Below, in pieces: positions 1 through 8,272 of a DNA stretch of 64,000 bases. Position numbers and translations under genes: made by a program. A model generated the notes under the pieces. That model searched no databases and was not told where the DNA came from. It saw nothing but the letters and a program-made list of their open reading frames with translations. Origin of the DNA: Candidatus Competibacteraceae bacterium (GTDB lineage Bacteria > Pseudomonadota > Gammaproteobacteria > Competibacterales > Competibacteraceae); the NCBI GenBank assembly GCA_003989085.1, contig RXIV01000001.1:62001-126000 (forward strand), written 5' to 3'. Within the stretch, counting starts at the first letter, position 1. Each line of letters opens with the position of its first letter.

Positions 1-900
1 ACCGGCATTACTGAACCAATTGAATTTGCTTTCATGTTTGTCGCGCCAGTGCTGTATCTATTGCATGCCCTGCTGGCTGGGGTCGCCTATTTTCTGTGCA
101 TCGAACTGGGCATCAAGCACGGCATGACCTTCTCGCACGGTACGATTGACTACATCCTGCTGTTTCCTCAGTCCACCCACGCCCTGTGGTTGCTGATCAT
201 CGGGCCGCTGTGGGCGCTGCTGTACTACGTCACCTTCCGCACTGTAATTTTGAAATTCGATCTCAAGACCCCCGGTCGAGAACCAGAGGAAGCCGCCTCG
301 CTGGATGAGGTTCGGGCTGATGTAGCGTTTGGCTTCGCCCAACGACTGGTGCTGGCGTTCGGCGGGCGCAGCAATATCAAGAATCTGGACGCCTGCATTA
401 CCCGGCTGCGGGTGGAACTGGGCGATGTGAGCAAGGCCCGCACTGACCAACTCAAGGTGTTGGGCGCGGCGGGGGTCGTCGTCGTTGGTAACAATATGCA
501 GGCCATTTTCGGCACCCGCTCGGAGAACCTGAAAACCGACATGGAGGAGTATTTGCGTACTGCCGGGCCGGAAGCTGATGCCGTTGAAGAGCGGTCACCG
601 GTGACTGCGCCGCTGCCTGCCGGCATCGTTTCCAAGCTGCGCGACCCGGAAGCGGCGGACAAGGCGCGAGGGGTGATCGCGGCGTTGGGTGGGGCGGGCA
701 ACATTCAACGAGTGGACGCTTGCGCCGAAACCCGATTGCGGTTGGTCGTCGGTAATGATGACTCGGTCGATGAGGCGGCGTTGCAAGCGGCGGGGGTCGC
801 TGGCGTGATGCGGCTGACGAATCACACTTTGCATCTGCTTGTTGGTCTGAACGCCGATCAGTATGCAGCGGAGATGCAGGGGCAATTAGCGAGGTTGTAA
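1..900 (+). CDS. PTS glucose/N-acetylglucosamine-type EIICB, 3' part, with two EIIB domains
   Basis: The frame is open from base 1, so the N-terminal part of the protein lies outside the window. The first ~80 residues are the end of a membrane EIIC sugar channel ([13 protein letters not shown] region and two hydrophobic helices). An EIIB domain follows with the phosphocysteine motif [10 protein letters not shown] and the [14 protein letters not shown] segment, close to PtsG. A second EIIB-like domain follows at about residues 215-295. It keeps a cysteine in [11 protein letters not shown], but the motif has one extra residue relative to CITRLR, and its end ([15 protein letters not shown]) looks more NagE-like. 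The family phosphorylates a hexose during uptake at the inner membrane. Glucose versus GlcNAc cannot be decided without the channel. The 3' end converges on the next gene. Confidence 0.85.
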   Translation, partial: TGITEPIEFAFMFVAPVLYLLHALLAGVAYFLCIELGIKHGMTFSHGTIDYILLFPQSTHALWLLIIGPLWALLYYVTFRTVILKFDLKTPGREPEEAASLDEVRADVAFGFAQRLVLAFGGRSNIKNLDACITRLRVELGDVSKARTDQLKVLGAAGVVVVGNNMQAIFGTRSENLKTDMEEYLRTAGPEADAVEERSPVTAPLPAGIVSKLRDPEAADKARGVIAALGGAGNIQRVDACAETRLRLVVGNDDSVDEAALQAAGVAGVMRLTNHTLHLLVGLNADQYAAEMQGQLARL

Positions 901-975
901 GGTTTTAGCCAGCGCCAGCAAGTTATCACCGAAAGCGGGATTTGGGAGGCATGAGGAGGGCCGGGGTCAAATTCC

Positions 976-1191
976 CTACGCGAAGACATCCAGAGTTTGG
1001 CCGACCGTCGCATCAGGCGCTGCAACGACCGTTGGGGTAGCGGCGGGCGTGTTTTCCGTCACCATCTGCACCAGAGCCAGCGCCCCCTCGGTCTGTATAT
1101 CCATTGATTTTTTGAGCATGGCGATCCCGACCTGCTGGGCGACTTGCTGTTGCTGCCAAGCGCTGATTGCGCCGATTGAAAGAGTGTCCAT
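976..1191 (-). CDS. YjfB-like putative motility protein
   Basis: A 71-residue protein that starts MDTLSIGAIS and continues with a Gln-rich helix (WQQQQVAQQVGIAMLKKSMD), typical of the small YjfB-like putative motility family (PF14070 type). The start at 1191 is preferred over an upstream in-frame one because AGGAGA lies 6 bases before it and family members begin with M-(D/E)-x-L/I. The C-terminal third is Ala/Thr/Pro-rich and probably unstructured. It stands alone, downstream of tRNA-Glu and far from the flagellar genes at 44-57 kb. The biochemical function of the family is unknown; the motility link comes from family naming only. Confidence 0.7.
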   Translation of the reverse strand: MDTLSIGAISAWQQQQVAQQVGIAMLKKSMDIQTEGALALVQMVTENTPAATPTVVAAPDATVGQTLDVFA

Positions 1192-1268
1192 GCCGGTTCT
1201 CCTGATAAGACGCAACGGCGCACACAAACGGCTCATGGAAAAACTACAAGGGTGCTGCGGGGGTAAAG

Positions 1269-1344
1269 TGGCGCTCCCTAGGGGTTTCGAACCCCTGTTC
1301 CCGCCGTGAGAGGGCGGTGTCCTAGGCCACTAGACGAAGGGAGC
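1269..1344 (-). tRNA. tRNA-Glu (anticodon CTC)
   Basis: The reverse strand gives a full cloverleaf: acceptor GCTCCCT pairing with AGGGAGC, discriminator G, and an encoded CCA at 1269-1271. The anticodon stem is CCGCC/GGCGG with loop CTCTCAC, so the anticodon is CTC (reads GAG). The T arm contains GGTTCGAACC. The sequence is very similar to bacterial tRNA-Glu. It overlaps the upstream open extension of the pcnB frame on the other strand, so that extension is not coding. Confidence 0.95.
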
Positions 1345-1347
1345 GTG

Positions 1348-2766
1348 ATGACTGGCGTCTTGAAGGGAAGCGGGTATTATACCCACGTTTCTATAGCCGA
1401 CAACAATCCATCATTGGAAGCCTTGATCCTGAACCCGCAACCCGTAGTCATCCCCCGCCCTGATCACAATATCTCGCGGGTCAATATCAGCCCCAACGCA
1501 CTCAAAGTATTGTACCGGCTGCGTGAGGCCGGCTATCGCGCCTGTCTGGTGGGTGGCGGGGTGCGGGATTTGCTGCTGGGCCGTGAACCGAAAGACTTTG
1601 ACATTGCGACCGACGCCCGTCCCGAACAGATTTACCGGCTGTTCCGCAATTGTCGGCTGATTGGCCGCCGATTCCGGCTGGCGCACGTCCAGTTTGACCA
1701 CGAAATCATTGAAGTCGCTACCTTCCGTGGTCATGGCGATGACAGCGAAGAGGGCGATGGCTCCACGATAGAGCGGGCCGCCGATGGCCGCATTCTTAGC
1801 GATAATGTGTACGGCGGCATTGAGGATGACGCCTGGCGGCGGGATTTCACCATTAACGCTTTGTATTACGACATCAGCGATTTTGCGGTGCTCGATTATG
1901 TGGGCGGGATCGAAGACCTTAAGGCCGGGCTGATTCGGTTGATCGGCGACCCGGCGGAACGTTACCACGAAGATCCGGTGCGGTTGTTGCGGGCGGTGCG
2001 CTTCGCCGCCAAATTAGGCTTGCGGATCGATCCGGCCACCGAAGCGCCACTGCATCGGCTCGGCCATTTGCTGGAGAAGATCCCGCCCGCCCGGTTAGCC
2101 GATGAAATCCTTAAACTGTTTATGGGTGGTTGCGCGATCCAGACCTTTGAACTGCTGCGCCATTATCGGCTGTTCGGTTTTCTGTTCCCGGCGACCGAAC
2201 GTTGCTTAAATCACCAGCAGCAGCATTATCCGAAAACCCTGCTGATGCGCGCCTTGGCCGGAACTGACGCCCGTCTGGCCGGCGGCCAACCGGTCAACCC
2301 GGCGTTCCTGTTCGCCGCGTTGCTCTGGGATCCGTTGCGGGAACAGATGCAGCGCTTGCAGGCCTCCGGGCTGGATGAAGGCGAGGCGCTGCATGCGGCG
2401 GCTGACGCGGTGATCCAGAGCCAGATCCGCCGCGTTTCTATGAATCGTCGCTACAGCCTGTCGATGCGGGAAATCTGGGAAATGCAGCAACGCTTGACCA
2501 TCACCACCGGCAAACGCCCGTTGCGCTTGCTGACGCATCCCCGCTTCCGCGCCGGCTACGATTTCCTGCTGTTGCGAGCCGATGCCGATCAACCGGCGGC
2601 GGAACTGGCCGAGTGGTGGACCCGATTTATGGCGATGGACGAGAAGGGCCGCATTCAGGCGGTTTTGTCCTCCCCCAAGGGCAAAAAGGGCAAGTCGCGC
2701 CGCCGGCGCAAACCACGTTCCGCCGGCCAGTCGGATTCCCCAAGCCAGCCGCCGGCTGAAAGCTGA
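1348..2766 (+). CDS. pcnB: poly(A) polymerase I
   Basis: PcnB adds 3' poly(A) tails to RNA and promotes its decay. The nucleotidyltransferase core is clear: LVGGGVRDLLLGREPKDFDIATDA (first half shown as the GGGVRDLL and DFDIAT motifs), FRNCRLIGRRFRLAHV, RRDFTINALYYD, and the RNA-binding HEDPVRLLRAVRFAAKLG. The C-terminus is Lys/Arg-rich (GKKGKSRRRRKPRSAGQ), as in E. coli PcnB. The N-terminus is uncertain. ATG 1348 has a weak GGGAG upstream but sits next to the antisense tRNA-Glu and over its promoter; TTG 1414, just before NPQPVVIPRPDHNISR, is an alternative. E. coli pcnB is known for a non-AUG start. folK follows after 17 bases, probably in one operon with panB and panC. Confidence 0.95.
   Translation: MTGVLKGSGYYTHVSIADNNPSLEALILNPQPVVIPRPDHNISRVNISPNALKVLYRLREAGYRACLVGGGVRDLLLGREPKDFDIATDARPEQIYRLFRNCRLIGRRFRLAHVQFDHEIIEVATFRGHGDDSEEGDGSTIERAADGRILSDNVYGGIEDDAWRRDFTINALYYDISDFAVLDYVGGIEDLKAGLIRLIGDPAERYHEDPVRLLRAVRFAAKLGLRIDPATEAPLHRLGHLLEKIPPARLADEILKLFMGGCAIQTFELLRHYRLFGFLFPATERCLNHQQQHYPKTLLMRALAGTDARLAGGQPVNPAFLFAALLWDPLREQMQRLQASGLDEGEALHAAADAVIQSQIRRVSMNRRYSLSMREIWEMQQRLTITTGKRPLRLLTHPRFRAGYDFLLLRADADQPAAELAEWWTRFMAMDEKGRIQAVLSSPKGKKGKSRRRRKPRSAGQSDSPSQPPAES
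1376..1403 (-). promoter_or_regulatory. sigma70-type promoter for tRNA-Glu
   Basis: On the minus strand TTGTCG (1398-1403) and a perfect TATAAT (1376-1381) are separated by 16 bases. Transcription would begin near 1369, about 25 bases before the mature tRNA 5' end. The -10 lies inside a small GGGTATTATACCC palindrome. It overlaps the 5' end assigned to pcnB. Confidence 0.7.
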
Positions 2767-2783
2767 TTGCAGAGTTGTCCACC

Positions 2784-3290
2784 ATGCAGCCTGTGCGGGC
2801 CTATATCGGCATCGGCAGCAATCTGGATAACCCGGTCGCCCAAGTGCAGCGGGCGTTCCAGGCGCTTGATGATCTGCCCGCCTGCGCCAATATCGCTTGC
2901 TCTCCGCTGTACCGCACTGCGCCGGTCGGCGGCCCGCCCGGTCAACCGGACTACATCAATGCGGTTGCCGCGCTGGATACTGTGCTGACGGCGGACGATC
3001 TGCTGAAAGCGTTGCAGGCGCTTGAAACCGTGCAAGGCCGGATTCGTGCAGTGCGCTGGGGAGCGCGGACCCTGGATTTGGATTTGTTGCTCTACGGTCA
3101 GATGACCCGCGACGATCCGTGGCTCACCCTGCCGCATCCCCGCCTGCACCAGCGAGCCTTCGTCTTGCAGCCCTTGCACGATATCGCTCCGAATCTGACG
3201 ATTCCCGGACGGGGAACGTTGACGGAGTTGCTGGCATCCGGTCCGCTCCAAGCCATCGCTCCGTTGGAGCCACCACCCGCAACCGGCTAG
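2784..3290 (+). CDS. folK: 6-hydroxymethyl-7,8-dihydropterin pyrophosphokinase
   Basis: FolK transfers pyrophosphate from ATP to 6-hydroxymethyl-dihydropterin in folate synthesis. The protein begins MQPVRAYIGIGSNL, with the family signature R-W-G-x-R-T-L-D-L-D-(L/I) present as RWGARTLDLDLLLYG, and ends near the usual length (168 residues). The start is the ATG at 2784, because an upstream TTG only adds MST before the conserved YIGIGSN strand. It directly follows pcnB, the order seen in Pseudomonas. Confidence 0.95.
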   Translation: MQPVRAYIGIGSNLDNPVAQVQRAFQALDDLPACANIACSPLYRTAPVGGPPGQPDYINAVAALDTVLTADDLLKALQALETVQGRIRAVRWGARTLDLDLLLYGQMTRDDPWLTLPHPRLHQRAFVLQPLHDIAPNLTIPGRGTLTELLASGPLQAIAPLEPPPATG

Positions 3291-3434
3291 GCTGTGGTCT
3301 GCGTCAAACGGCGCTCGCCCTGCCCCGGCATGAAAGGCTCAAACGGATCGGGCATACTTGAACAATCCTCGTTTCGAGCTGAACTCCGCACTGAATTGAC
3401 CCGGATGCTTTGGATTCCTGAGACCTTAGCGATG

Positions 3435-3454
3435 ATGCCGACTATCCGGCATCC
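3435..3454 (+). repeat. short hairpin upstream of panB
   Basis: GATGCCG and CGGCATC pair over 7 bp with a 6-nt loop, about 40 bases before panB. With a one-base bulge the stem could extend by 3 bp. There is no T-run, so a terminator is not supported. The rest of the 200-base folK-panB spacer shows only a small AACCTTT direct repeat near 3465-3480. Confidence 0.35.
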
Positions 3455-3491
3455 ATCAAGCCCTTAACCTTTAACCTTTGGCCTTCATCCC

Positions 3492-4310
3492 ATGTACCAG
3501 GAACAGCCTGCCCGCAAACCGATCACATTGACCATACTGGCGAAGATGAAGCGCAACCGGGAGAAATTCACCGTCCTGACCGCGTACGACGCCAGCTTTG
3601 CCACGCTGTTCGAGGCGGCGGGCGTAGAAGTGCTGCTGGTCGGCGATTCGCTGGGTATGGTCGTTCAGGGCCGACAAACCACCGTGCCGGTCACGATGGA
3701 GGACATGATCTATCACACCCGACTGGTCGCGAACGGTTGCCAAACCGCGCTGCTGATGGCCGATATGCCGTTTGCCAGTTACGCCACGGTGGATCAGGGC
3801 GTCCGCAACGCCGCCCGACTAATGCAGGAAGGCGGCGCGCATATCGTCAAGCTGGAAGGTGGCGGCTGGCTGGCTGAAACCGTGCGCCAACTCAGCCGCA
3901 ACGGCATTCCAGTTTGCGTCCATCTAGGGTTGCTGCCGCAATCGGTGCATAAACTGGGCGGCTACAAGGTGCAGGGTCGCGAGGACGCCGCTGCCCGCCA
4001 AATCATTGATGAGGCGCTGCTATTGCAGGAGGCGGGAGCTGACCTGGCTTTGGTTGAGTGTATTCCGGCGGAACTGGCGGCGCGATTGACCGAAGCGCTG
4101 ACCATTCCGGTGATCGGCATTGGGGCCGGGGCGAGTTGCGATGCGCAGGTGCTGGTCTGTTACGACATGCTCGGCATCACCCCCGGTCGCCGCCCGAAAT
4201 TCTCCAAGAGCTTCCTGACCGGCTGCGACAGCCTGCAAGCGGCGGTGGAAGCTTACGTTCGCGCTGTCAAAAGCGGCGAATTTCCCGGCCCCGAACACTG
4301 CCTCGCCTGA
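3492..4310 (+). CDS. panB: 3-methyl-2-oxobutanoate hydroxymethyltransferase (ketopantoate hydroxymethyltransferase)
   Basis: PanB makes ketopantoate from 2-oxoisovalerate and methylene-THF, the first committed step to pantothenate. Recognisable blocks are [67 protein letters not shown] and [18 protein letters not shown], along a normal 272-residue length. The conserved Asp in VGDSLGM binds the metal in this family, and the Glu in [10 protein letters not shown] matches the conserved catalytic acid. No strong Shine-Dalgarno precedes the ATG. panC follows after 20 bases. Confidence 0.97.
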   Translation: MYQEQPARKPITLTILAKMKRNREKFTVLTAYDASFATLFEAAGVEVLLVGDSLGMVVQGRQTTVPVTMEDMIYHTRLVANGCQTALLMADMPFASYATVDQGVRNAARLMQEGGAHIVKLEGGGWLAETVRQLSRNGIPVCVHLGLLPQSVHKLGGYKVQGREDAAARQIIDEALLLQEAGADLALVECIPAELAARLTEALTIPVIGIGAGASCDAQVLVCYDMLGITPGRRPKFSKSFLTGCDSLQAAVEAYVRAVKSGEFPGPEHCLA

Positions 4311-4330
4311 CGGCTGGAGTACGCCTCACC

Positions 4331-5176
4331 ATGCAAACCGTCCAGCACATTGCCGAATTGCGCACTCAAGTTGCCGCCTGGAAACGGGCGGGCGAGCGGG
4401 TCGCCCTAGTCCCCACGATGGGCAACCTGCACCGGGGCCATCTCCGGCTGGTGGAACGGGCGCGGCAACTGGCTTCGCGCACCGTCGCCAGCATCTTCGT
4501 CAATCCGACCCAGTTCGGCCCCAATGAAGATTTTGCCGGCTATCCGCGCACCCTTGAGGAAGACTCCCGCGAACTGGCCGCCGCCGGGCTGGATTTGCTG
4601 TTTGCGCCGGAAGTCGCCGCTATTTATCCACGGCCACTGGCTGAAATGACTCAGGTCAGCGTACCCGGACTGTCGCAACTGCTGTGTGGAGCCAGCCGCC
4701 CCGTTCATTTTGGTGGGGTCGCTACGGTGGTCGCCAAACTGTTCAACCTGGTCCAGCCCGATGTGGCGGTTTTCGGGGAGAAAGACTGGCAACAACTGAT
4801 CATTATCCGGCGGATGACCGCTGATCTGGATTTACCAGTGGAAGTTATCGGTATTCCTACTGTGCGGGAGGCGGACGGATTGGCGATGAGTTCGCGCAAT
4901 GGCTATCTGTCGGTGGAAGAACGAGTCATTGCCCCAACGCTCTATGCCGTTTTACAGGCAATGGCGGAACGGTGGCGGGCCGGTGACCGGGATAGTGTGG
5001 CGTTGGAGAATGCGGCCAAGGCGCAATTGGCGGCGGCGGGTTTTCGCCCGGATTATGTGGAGATTCGTCGTGCTGATGATTTGCAGCGACCTGAACCGGA
5101 TCACGCCGCGCTGCGAATTTTCGCGGCGGCCTGGCTGGGTCGGGCGCGATTGATCGACAATCTGGCGGTGACTTGA
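4331..5176 (+). CDS. panC: pantothenate synthetase (pantoate-beta-alanine ligase)
   Basis: PanC joins pantoate and beta-alanine with ATP. The ATP-binding HxGH motif appears as [12 protein letters not shown], followed by [15 protein letters not shown], the [14 protein letters not shown] segment and the KMSKS-like MSSRNGYL. The start at 4331 ([11 protein letters not shown]) is chosen because the frame upstream is panB read out of phase. Length is 281 residues, normal. panD is not in the window. Confidence 0.97.
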   Translation: MQTVQHIAELRTQVAAWKRAGERVALVPTMGNLHRGHLRLVERARQLASRTVASIFVNPTQFGPNEDFAGYPRTLEEDSRELAAAGLDLLFAPEVAAIYPRPLAEMTQVSVPGLSQLLCGASRPVHFGGVATVVAKLFNLVQPDVAVFGEKDWQQLIIIRRMTADLDLPVEVIGIPTVREADGLAMSSRNGYLSVEERVIAPTLYAVLQAMAERWRAGDRDSVALENAAKAQLAAAGFRPDYVEIRRADDLQRPEPDHAALRIFAAAWLGRARLIDNLAVT

Positions 5177-5192
5177 ACCGGAGAGAGGCATC

Positions 5193-5561
5193 ATGGGCGG
5201 GTACGGAAGGCGGGTTTTGATTGCAACCCTGGCGGCGGCAGGCGTATCCACTGCGGTAGCCGACAGCCTGCGTTGCGGCAGTTATCTGGTGAATACCGGC
5301 GATTCGCAGTCGCGGGTCCGGCAAATTTGCGGCGATCCGCAAAGCGCCTGGCAGGACGGCTTTCTCGAAGAGACGGTGCGCCGCAGTGATGGTTATTACC
5401 CGGCCAATCCCTATCCGCCCCCATCAGGCTACGAAACCGAAACCCGCCGGATCATTCCGGTTTACAAATGGGAATACAGCCTGGGGCCGGGAACCTTCCT
5501 CAGAACCCTGGTGTTCCACGGCGATACTCTGGTCGACATTATCGACGGGCCGCGCCAGTAA
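5193..5561 (+). CDS. DUF2845-type exported protein
   Basis: A 122-residue protein with a signal peptide (RRVLIATLAAAGVSTAVADS, cleavage probably after AVA). The mature part LRCGSYLVNTGDSQSRVRQICGDP is the typical start of DUF2845 proteins. It contains two cysteines (in LRCG and QICGDP) that could form a disulfide. A Tyr/Pro-rich loop (YYPANPYPPPSGYE) precedes a beta-rich end. Function is unknown. It starts 16 bases after panC and converges with the nuclease gene at 5569, 7 bases away. Confidence 0.7.
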   Translation: MGGYGRRVLIATLAAAGVSTAVADSLRCGSYLVNTGDSQSRVRQICGDPQSAWQDGFLEETVRRSDGYYPANPYPPPSGYETETRRIIPVYKWEYSLGPGTFLRTLVFHGDTLVDIIDGPRQ

Positions 5562-5568
5562 GCAGCAT

Positions 5569-6762
5569 TCAACCAGCGCTGGTTGCCCCCAATGCCTCCA
5601 GCGCCGCCAGCACCTGCCGGGGTTCCAACTGGCCCTTGAAAAACAGCACCGGGCCGGGAATATCCTGAAAATCGGCTGCGCCGACATTCAACCGTTCCGA
5701 AACCGCCACGATCAGATCCGGCATCGCCGCCCGGCGCAGTTTATCCAGCTTGCGGCGCAGATAGTCGGGATGCCAAAAGCCCATGATCTCGATGTGCGCC
5801 ACCCGGCCATCCGGATGGCGCAGGGCAAAATCGGGAACGAACACCGTTCCCTTCAAATCAACGATGGACACCTCCCGCTCCAACACCCACGGCGTTCCTT
5901 GCTTTGCCCAGCGCGTGGCAAAGCGTTCCTCCAGCAAACTGTCATAAGCGGGCGGTGGCGCATCCAGCGAACGTAACGGTGATTGCGAATCGATTTGGTA
6001 ACGCAACTCCAGCCCATCCCGTTGCAATACCGCCTCCATCGCCCAACGACTGACCCGCAGCAACGCCGGCAGAAACATCGCCATTTGCAAACCGTATTTG
6101 CGGGTTTGCTTGAACAGGCTGGCCGGACCATCGACGTAAATTTGATAGCCGTCGTCCAGATGACCTTCGACCGCGTACATCAGGCCGTGAAACTTGAGAT
6201 GGCGGAATAGTCGCCGGTATTCGCCGGGGACATTGCGATGAGCGGTCAGGCGCAGATGCAGCGCCGAATACAGCAGACCTTGAGCCTGGGCCAGGTTGTA
6301 GCGATCAATCAACCGCTCCGGGGTGAATTCGGGCAACACGGTCAATCGGTGATTTTCCGGCAGATCGGCGTACAGGGCTTCACGTAAGGTTTCCGCTTCC
6401 AGTTGATAGCGCGGCGCGACTGCTTCCAGCACCGCCTGAGCCTGGGTTTCGCCATAACCGCCGCGTTCCGCCGCCAAGGTAAACAGTTCCCGTCGCAACA
6501 GCTCTGGTTGCAGATCGCCGGTTGCCAGGGTGAATTCAGCAGCGTTTAAGGCTAGATGGGCAAAGCCGCGCACGATACGGTAATCGGGCGAATCGCCCTC
6601 CAACGCCCGCAGCGCCGCCTGCAATTCACCTCGGCTGCGATGCTGATAGTCACGAATCAGATTGAGGACTTGTTCTGCCCAGACCTGCTGCTCACGTTTC
6701 AGGAAACGCGGGTAAACCTCGGCGCCGCGCCGGCGGGAGAAGAGGAGATCGGAGGGGAGCAT
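5569..6762 (-). CDS. DUF790/Bax1-family nuclease, partner of the XPB-like helicase
   Basis: A 397-residue protein of the DUF790 family, whose archaeal members are called Bax1 (binds archaeal XPB). It starts MLPSDLLFSRRRGAEVYPRF, typical of the family. The C-terminal PD-(D/E)xK-type nuclease core is visible: PDF at residues 310-312 (D311), then IEIMGFWHPDYLRRK with E325 and K338. It is translated from the same unit as the helicase at 6762-8255: the helicase stop and this start overlap as TGATG, so the two products are probably made in matched amounts. In archaea, XPB-Bax1 acts as a helicase-nuclease on bubble DNA in nucleotide excision repair. By analogy this pair probably processes damaged or branched DNA; that role is inference here. 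Confidence 0.85.
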   Translation of the reverse strand: MLPSDLLFSRRRGAEVYPRFLKREQQVWAEQVLNLIRDYQHRSRGELQAALRALEGDSPDYRIVRGFAHLALNAAEFTLATGDLQPELLRRELFTLAAERGGYGETQAQAVLEAVAPRYQLEAETLREALYADLPENHRLTVLPEFTPERLIDRYNLAQAQGLLYSALHLRLTAHRNVPGEYRRLFRHLKFHGLMYAVEGHLDDGYQIYVDGPASLFKQTRKYGLQMAMFLPALLRVSRWAMEAVLQRDGLELRYQIDSQSPLRSLDAPPPAYDSLLEERFATRWAKQGTPWVLEREVSIVDLKGTVFVPDFALRHPDGRVAHIEIMGFWHPDYLRRKLDKLRRAAMPDLIVAVSERLNVGAADFQDIPGPVLFFKGQLEPRQVLAALEALGATSAG

Positions 6763-8255
6763 CAGTGGTCGGGTTCAGAATCGGTGGTGCGCTGCGGATC
6801 GAACAGCGCCAACGTCGCTTCGATCCGTTCTGCTCGCTGGCTGGTGCCGGGCGCGATGCGGCGTCGTTCAGCGACCCGTTCCTCGCGAGTTTCACGAGCA
6901 ATCACTTCGTAAAGCACTGCTTTCTTGCCCTCGCCGCGCCGCAGAATCCGCCCCAATCGCTGGACAAACTCACGCACTGAGGCGCTGCCCGACAGAATGA
7001 CGCCAATTGAAGCATCCGGTACGTCCACACCCTCATTGAGCACGTTGCTGGCGACAATCGCCATGTAAACGCCTGTCTTGAATAAGTCGAGGATGGCCTG
7101 GCGCTCCTTGACGGCAGTCTGGTGACTCAGACAAGGGATCAGAAACCGTTGCGAGACTTCGTAGGCGGTGGCGTTATCCTCGGTGAAAATCACCGTTTTT
7201 ACGCCCGGATGATTAGCCAGAATCATGTCCAGCGTCCGTAGTTTGGCTGGGGTAGCGTGGGCAATACGCCGGGCAGTGCGATGGGCCAGCATGGCGCGGC
7301 GGCCTTCACTGCTGCGGGCCGAACACATCACGAACCGATTCCAGCCTTCCAGGGTGCCCAGGGAAATCTGTTGTGCCTGCAAAAAAGCATTGCGCTCATC
7401 CAGCGCCTGCTGATAGGCGGTGCGTTCAGCAGGAGCCAGATCGACGTGAATCGTCCTTAGCTGAAATTCGGCTAACGCGCCGCCGGCCAGTTGTTCCGGG
7501 CGCTTGCGGTAAATGATCGGGCCGATCAATTCCGGCAAGTCGGCGTCGCGTCCGTCGCTGCGTTCCGGTGTTGCCGTCAGGCCCAGTCGGTAGGGCGCGA
7601 GCGAAAATTCAGCGATAACCCGGTAAAACTCTGAAGGCAAATGGTGCGCCTCGTCGAAAATCAGCAGGCCAAACCGGTCGCCCAGCCGCTCAATATGGCG
7701 GGCGGCGGAGTCGTAAGTCGCGATGGTCAGCGGTTGCGGTTCGTGATAACCACCGCCGATCAGGCCAATTTCCTGATCCGGGAATGCGGCTCGCAACAGC
7801 GCATACCACTGTTGCATCAGGTCGAGGGTGGGAACCAGCACCAGCCCATCCCGCTGCGCCCAACGCAGCGCCAGTAGTCCGACCAGCGTTTTACCCGCCC
7901 CGGTCGGCAATGCGACGACGCCGCGACCTCGCGCTGCCTGCCAGGCCGCCAGCGCCTCCTGTTGATGTGGATAGGGCGTCATCTCCAGCGCGCAAACCAG
8001 CTCCCGGCGCTGGTAACGCGGGGCGCGATTGCCGGCCAGTTTCCCCTTGAGTGGGCCAATCACCGCACTGTAGCAATGGGCCGGAGCGCGGTAGGCGTCT
8101 ACTCGCGGATCGTACTGGAACCAAACATCCAGGCCCGCTGGCAGTTCGGCGACACCTTCCAGCAGCAGGGTGCCCCGGTCGAAACGTAACCGACGAACCG
8201 ACTCAACATGGCCTGTATGGTAAAGACCCGGCGCATCACGGGTGCCGTGGTTCAT
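6762..8255 (-). CDS. XPB/Rad25-family DNA helicase (SF2)
   Basis: A 497-residue superfamily 2 helicase. An N-terminal damage-recognition-like region (residues 1-90) is followed by Walker A LPTGAGKT (116-123), DEAH (201-204), TATP (227-230), and motif VI QRLGRILRRG (432-441). The stretch after TATP aligns with XPB: human XPB has the RED motif there, but this protein reads R232-S233-D234. LIGPIIYRKRPEQLAGG fits the XPB block after RED. The C-terminus is Arg-rich. The pairing with a DUF790 nuclease supports the XPB rather than a generic DEAH assignment. ATG 8255 has no strong Shine-Dalgarno. It begins 17 bases downstream of the carboxypeptidase gene and may be co-transcribed with it. Confidence 0.88.
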   Translation of the reverse strand: MNHGTRDAPGLYHTGHVESVRRLRFDRGTLLLEGVAELPAGLDVWFQYDPRVDAYRAPAHCYSAVIGPLKGKLAGNRAPRYQRRELVCALEMTPYPHQQEALAAWQAARGRGVVALPTGAGKTLVGLLALRWAQRDGLVLVPTLDLMQQWYALLRAAFPDQEIGLIGGGYHEPQPLTIATYDSAARHIERLGDRFGLLIFDEAHHLPSEFYRVIAEFSLAPYRLGLTATPERSDGRDADLPELIGPIIYRKRPEQLAGGALAEFQLRTIHVDLAPAERTAYQQALDERNAFLQAQQISLGTLEGWNRFVMCSARSSEGRRAMLAHRTARRIAHATPAKLRTLDMILANHPGVKTVIFTEDNATAYEVSQRFLIPCLSHQTAVKERQAILDLFKTGVYMAIVASNVLNEGVDVPDASIGVILSGSASVREFVQRLGRILRRGEGKKAVLYEVIARETREERVAERRRIAPGTSQRAERIEATLALFDPQRTTDSEPDH

Positions 8256-8272
8256 TCGGCAGCAATCGCCGA

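Noticed and set aside
1306-1347. Upstream extension of pcnB
   Set aside because: It runs through the tRNA-Glu on the other strand and has no conserved residues.
4058-4330. N-terminal extension of panC
   Set aside because: It is panB sequence in another frame; panC homology begins at 4331.
5571-5584. 14-bp palindrome AACCAGCGCTGGTT at the end of the nuclease gene
   Set aside because: It is coding sequence and can form only a very short loop; a chance palindrome is likely.
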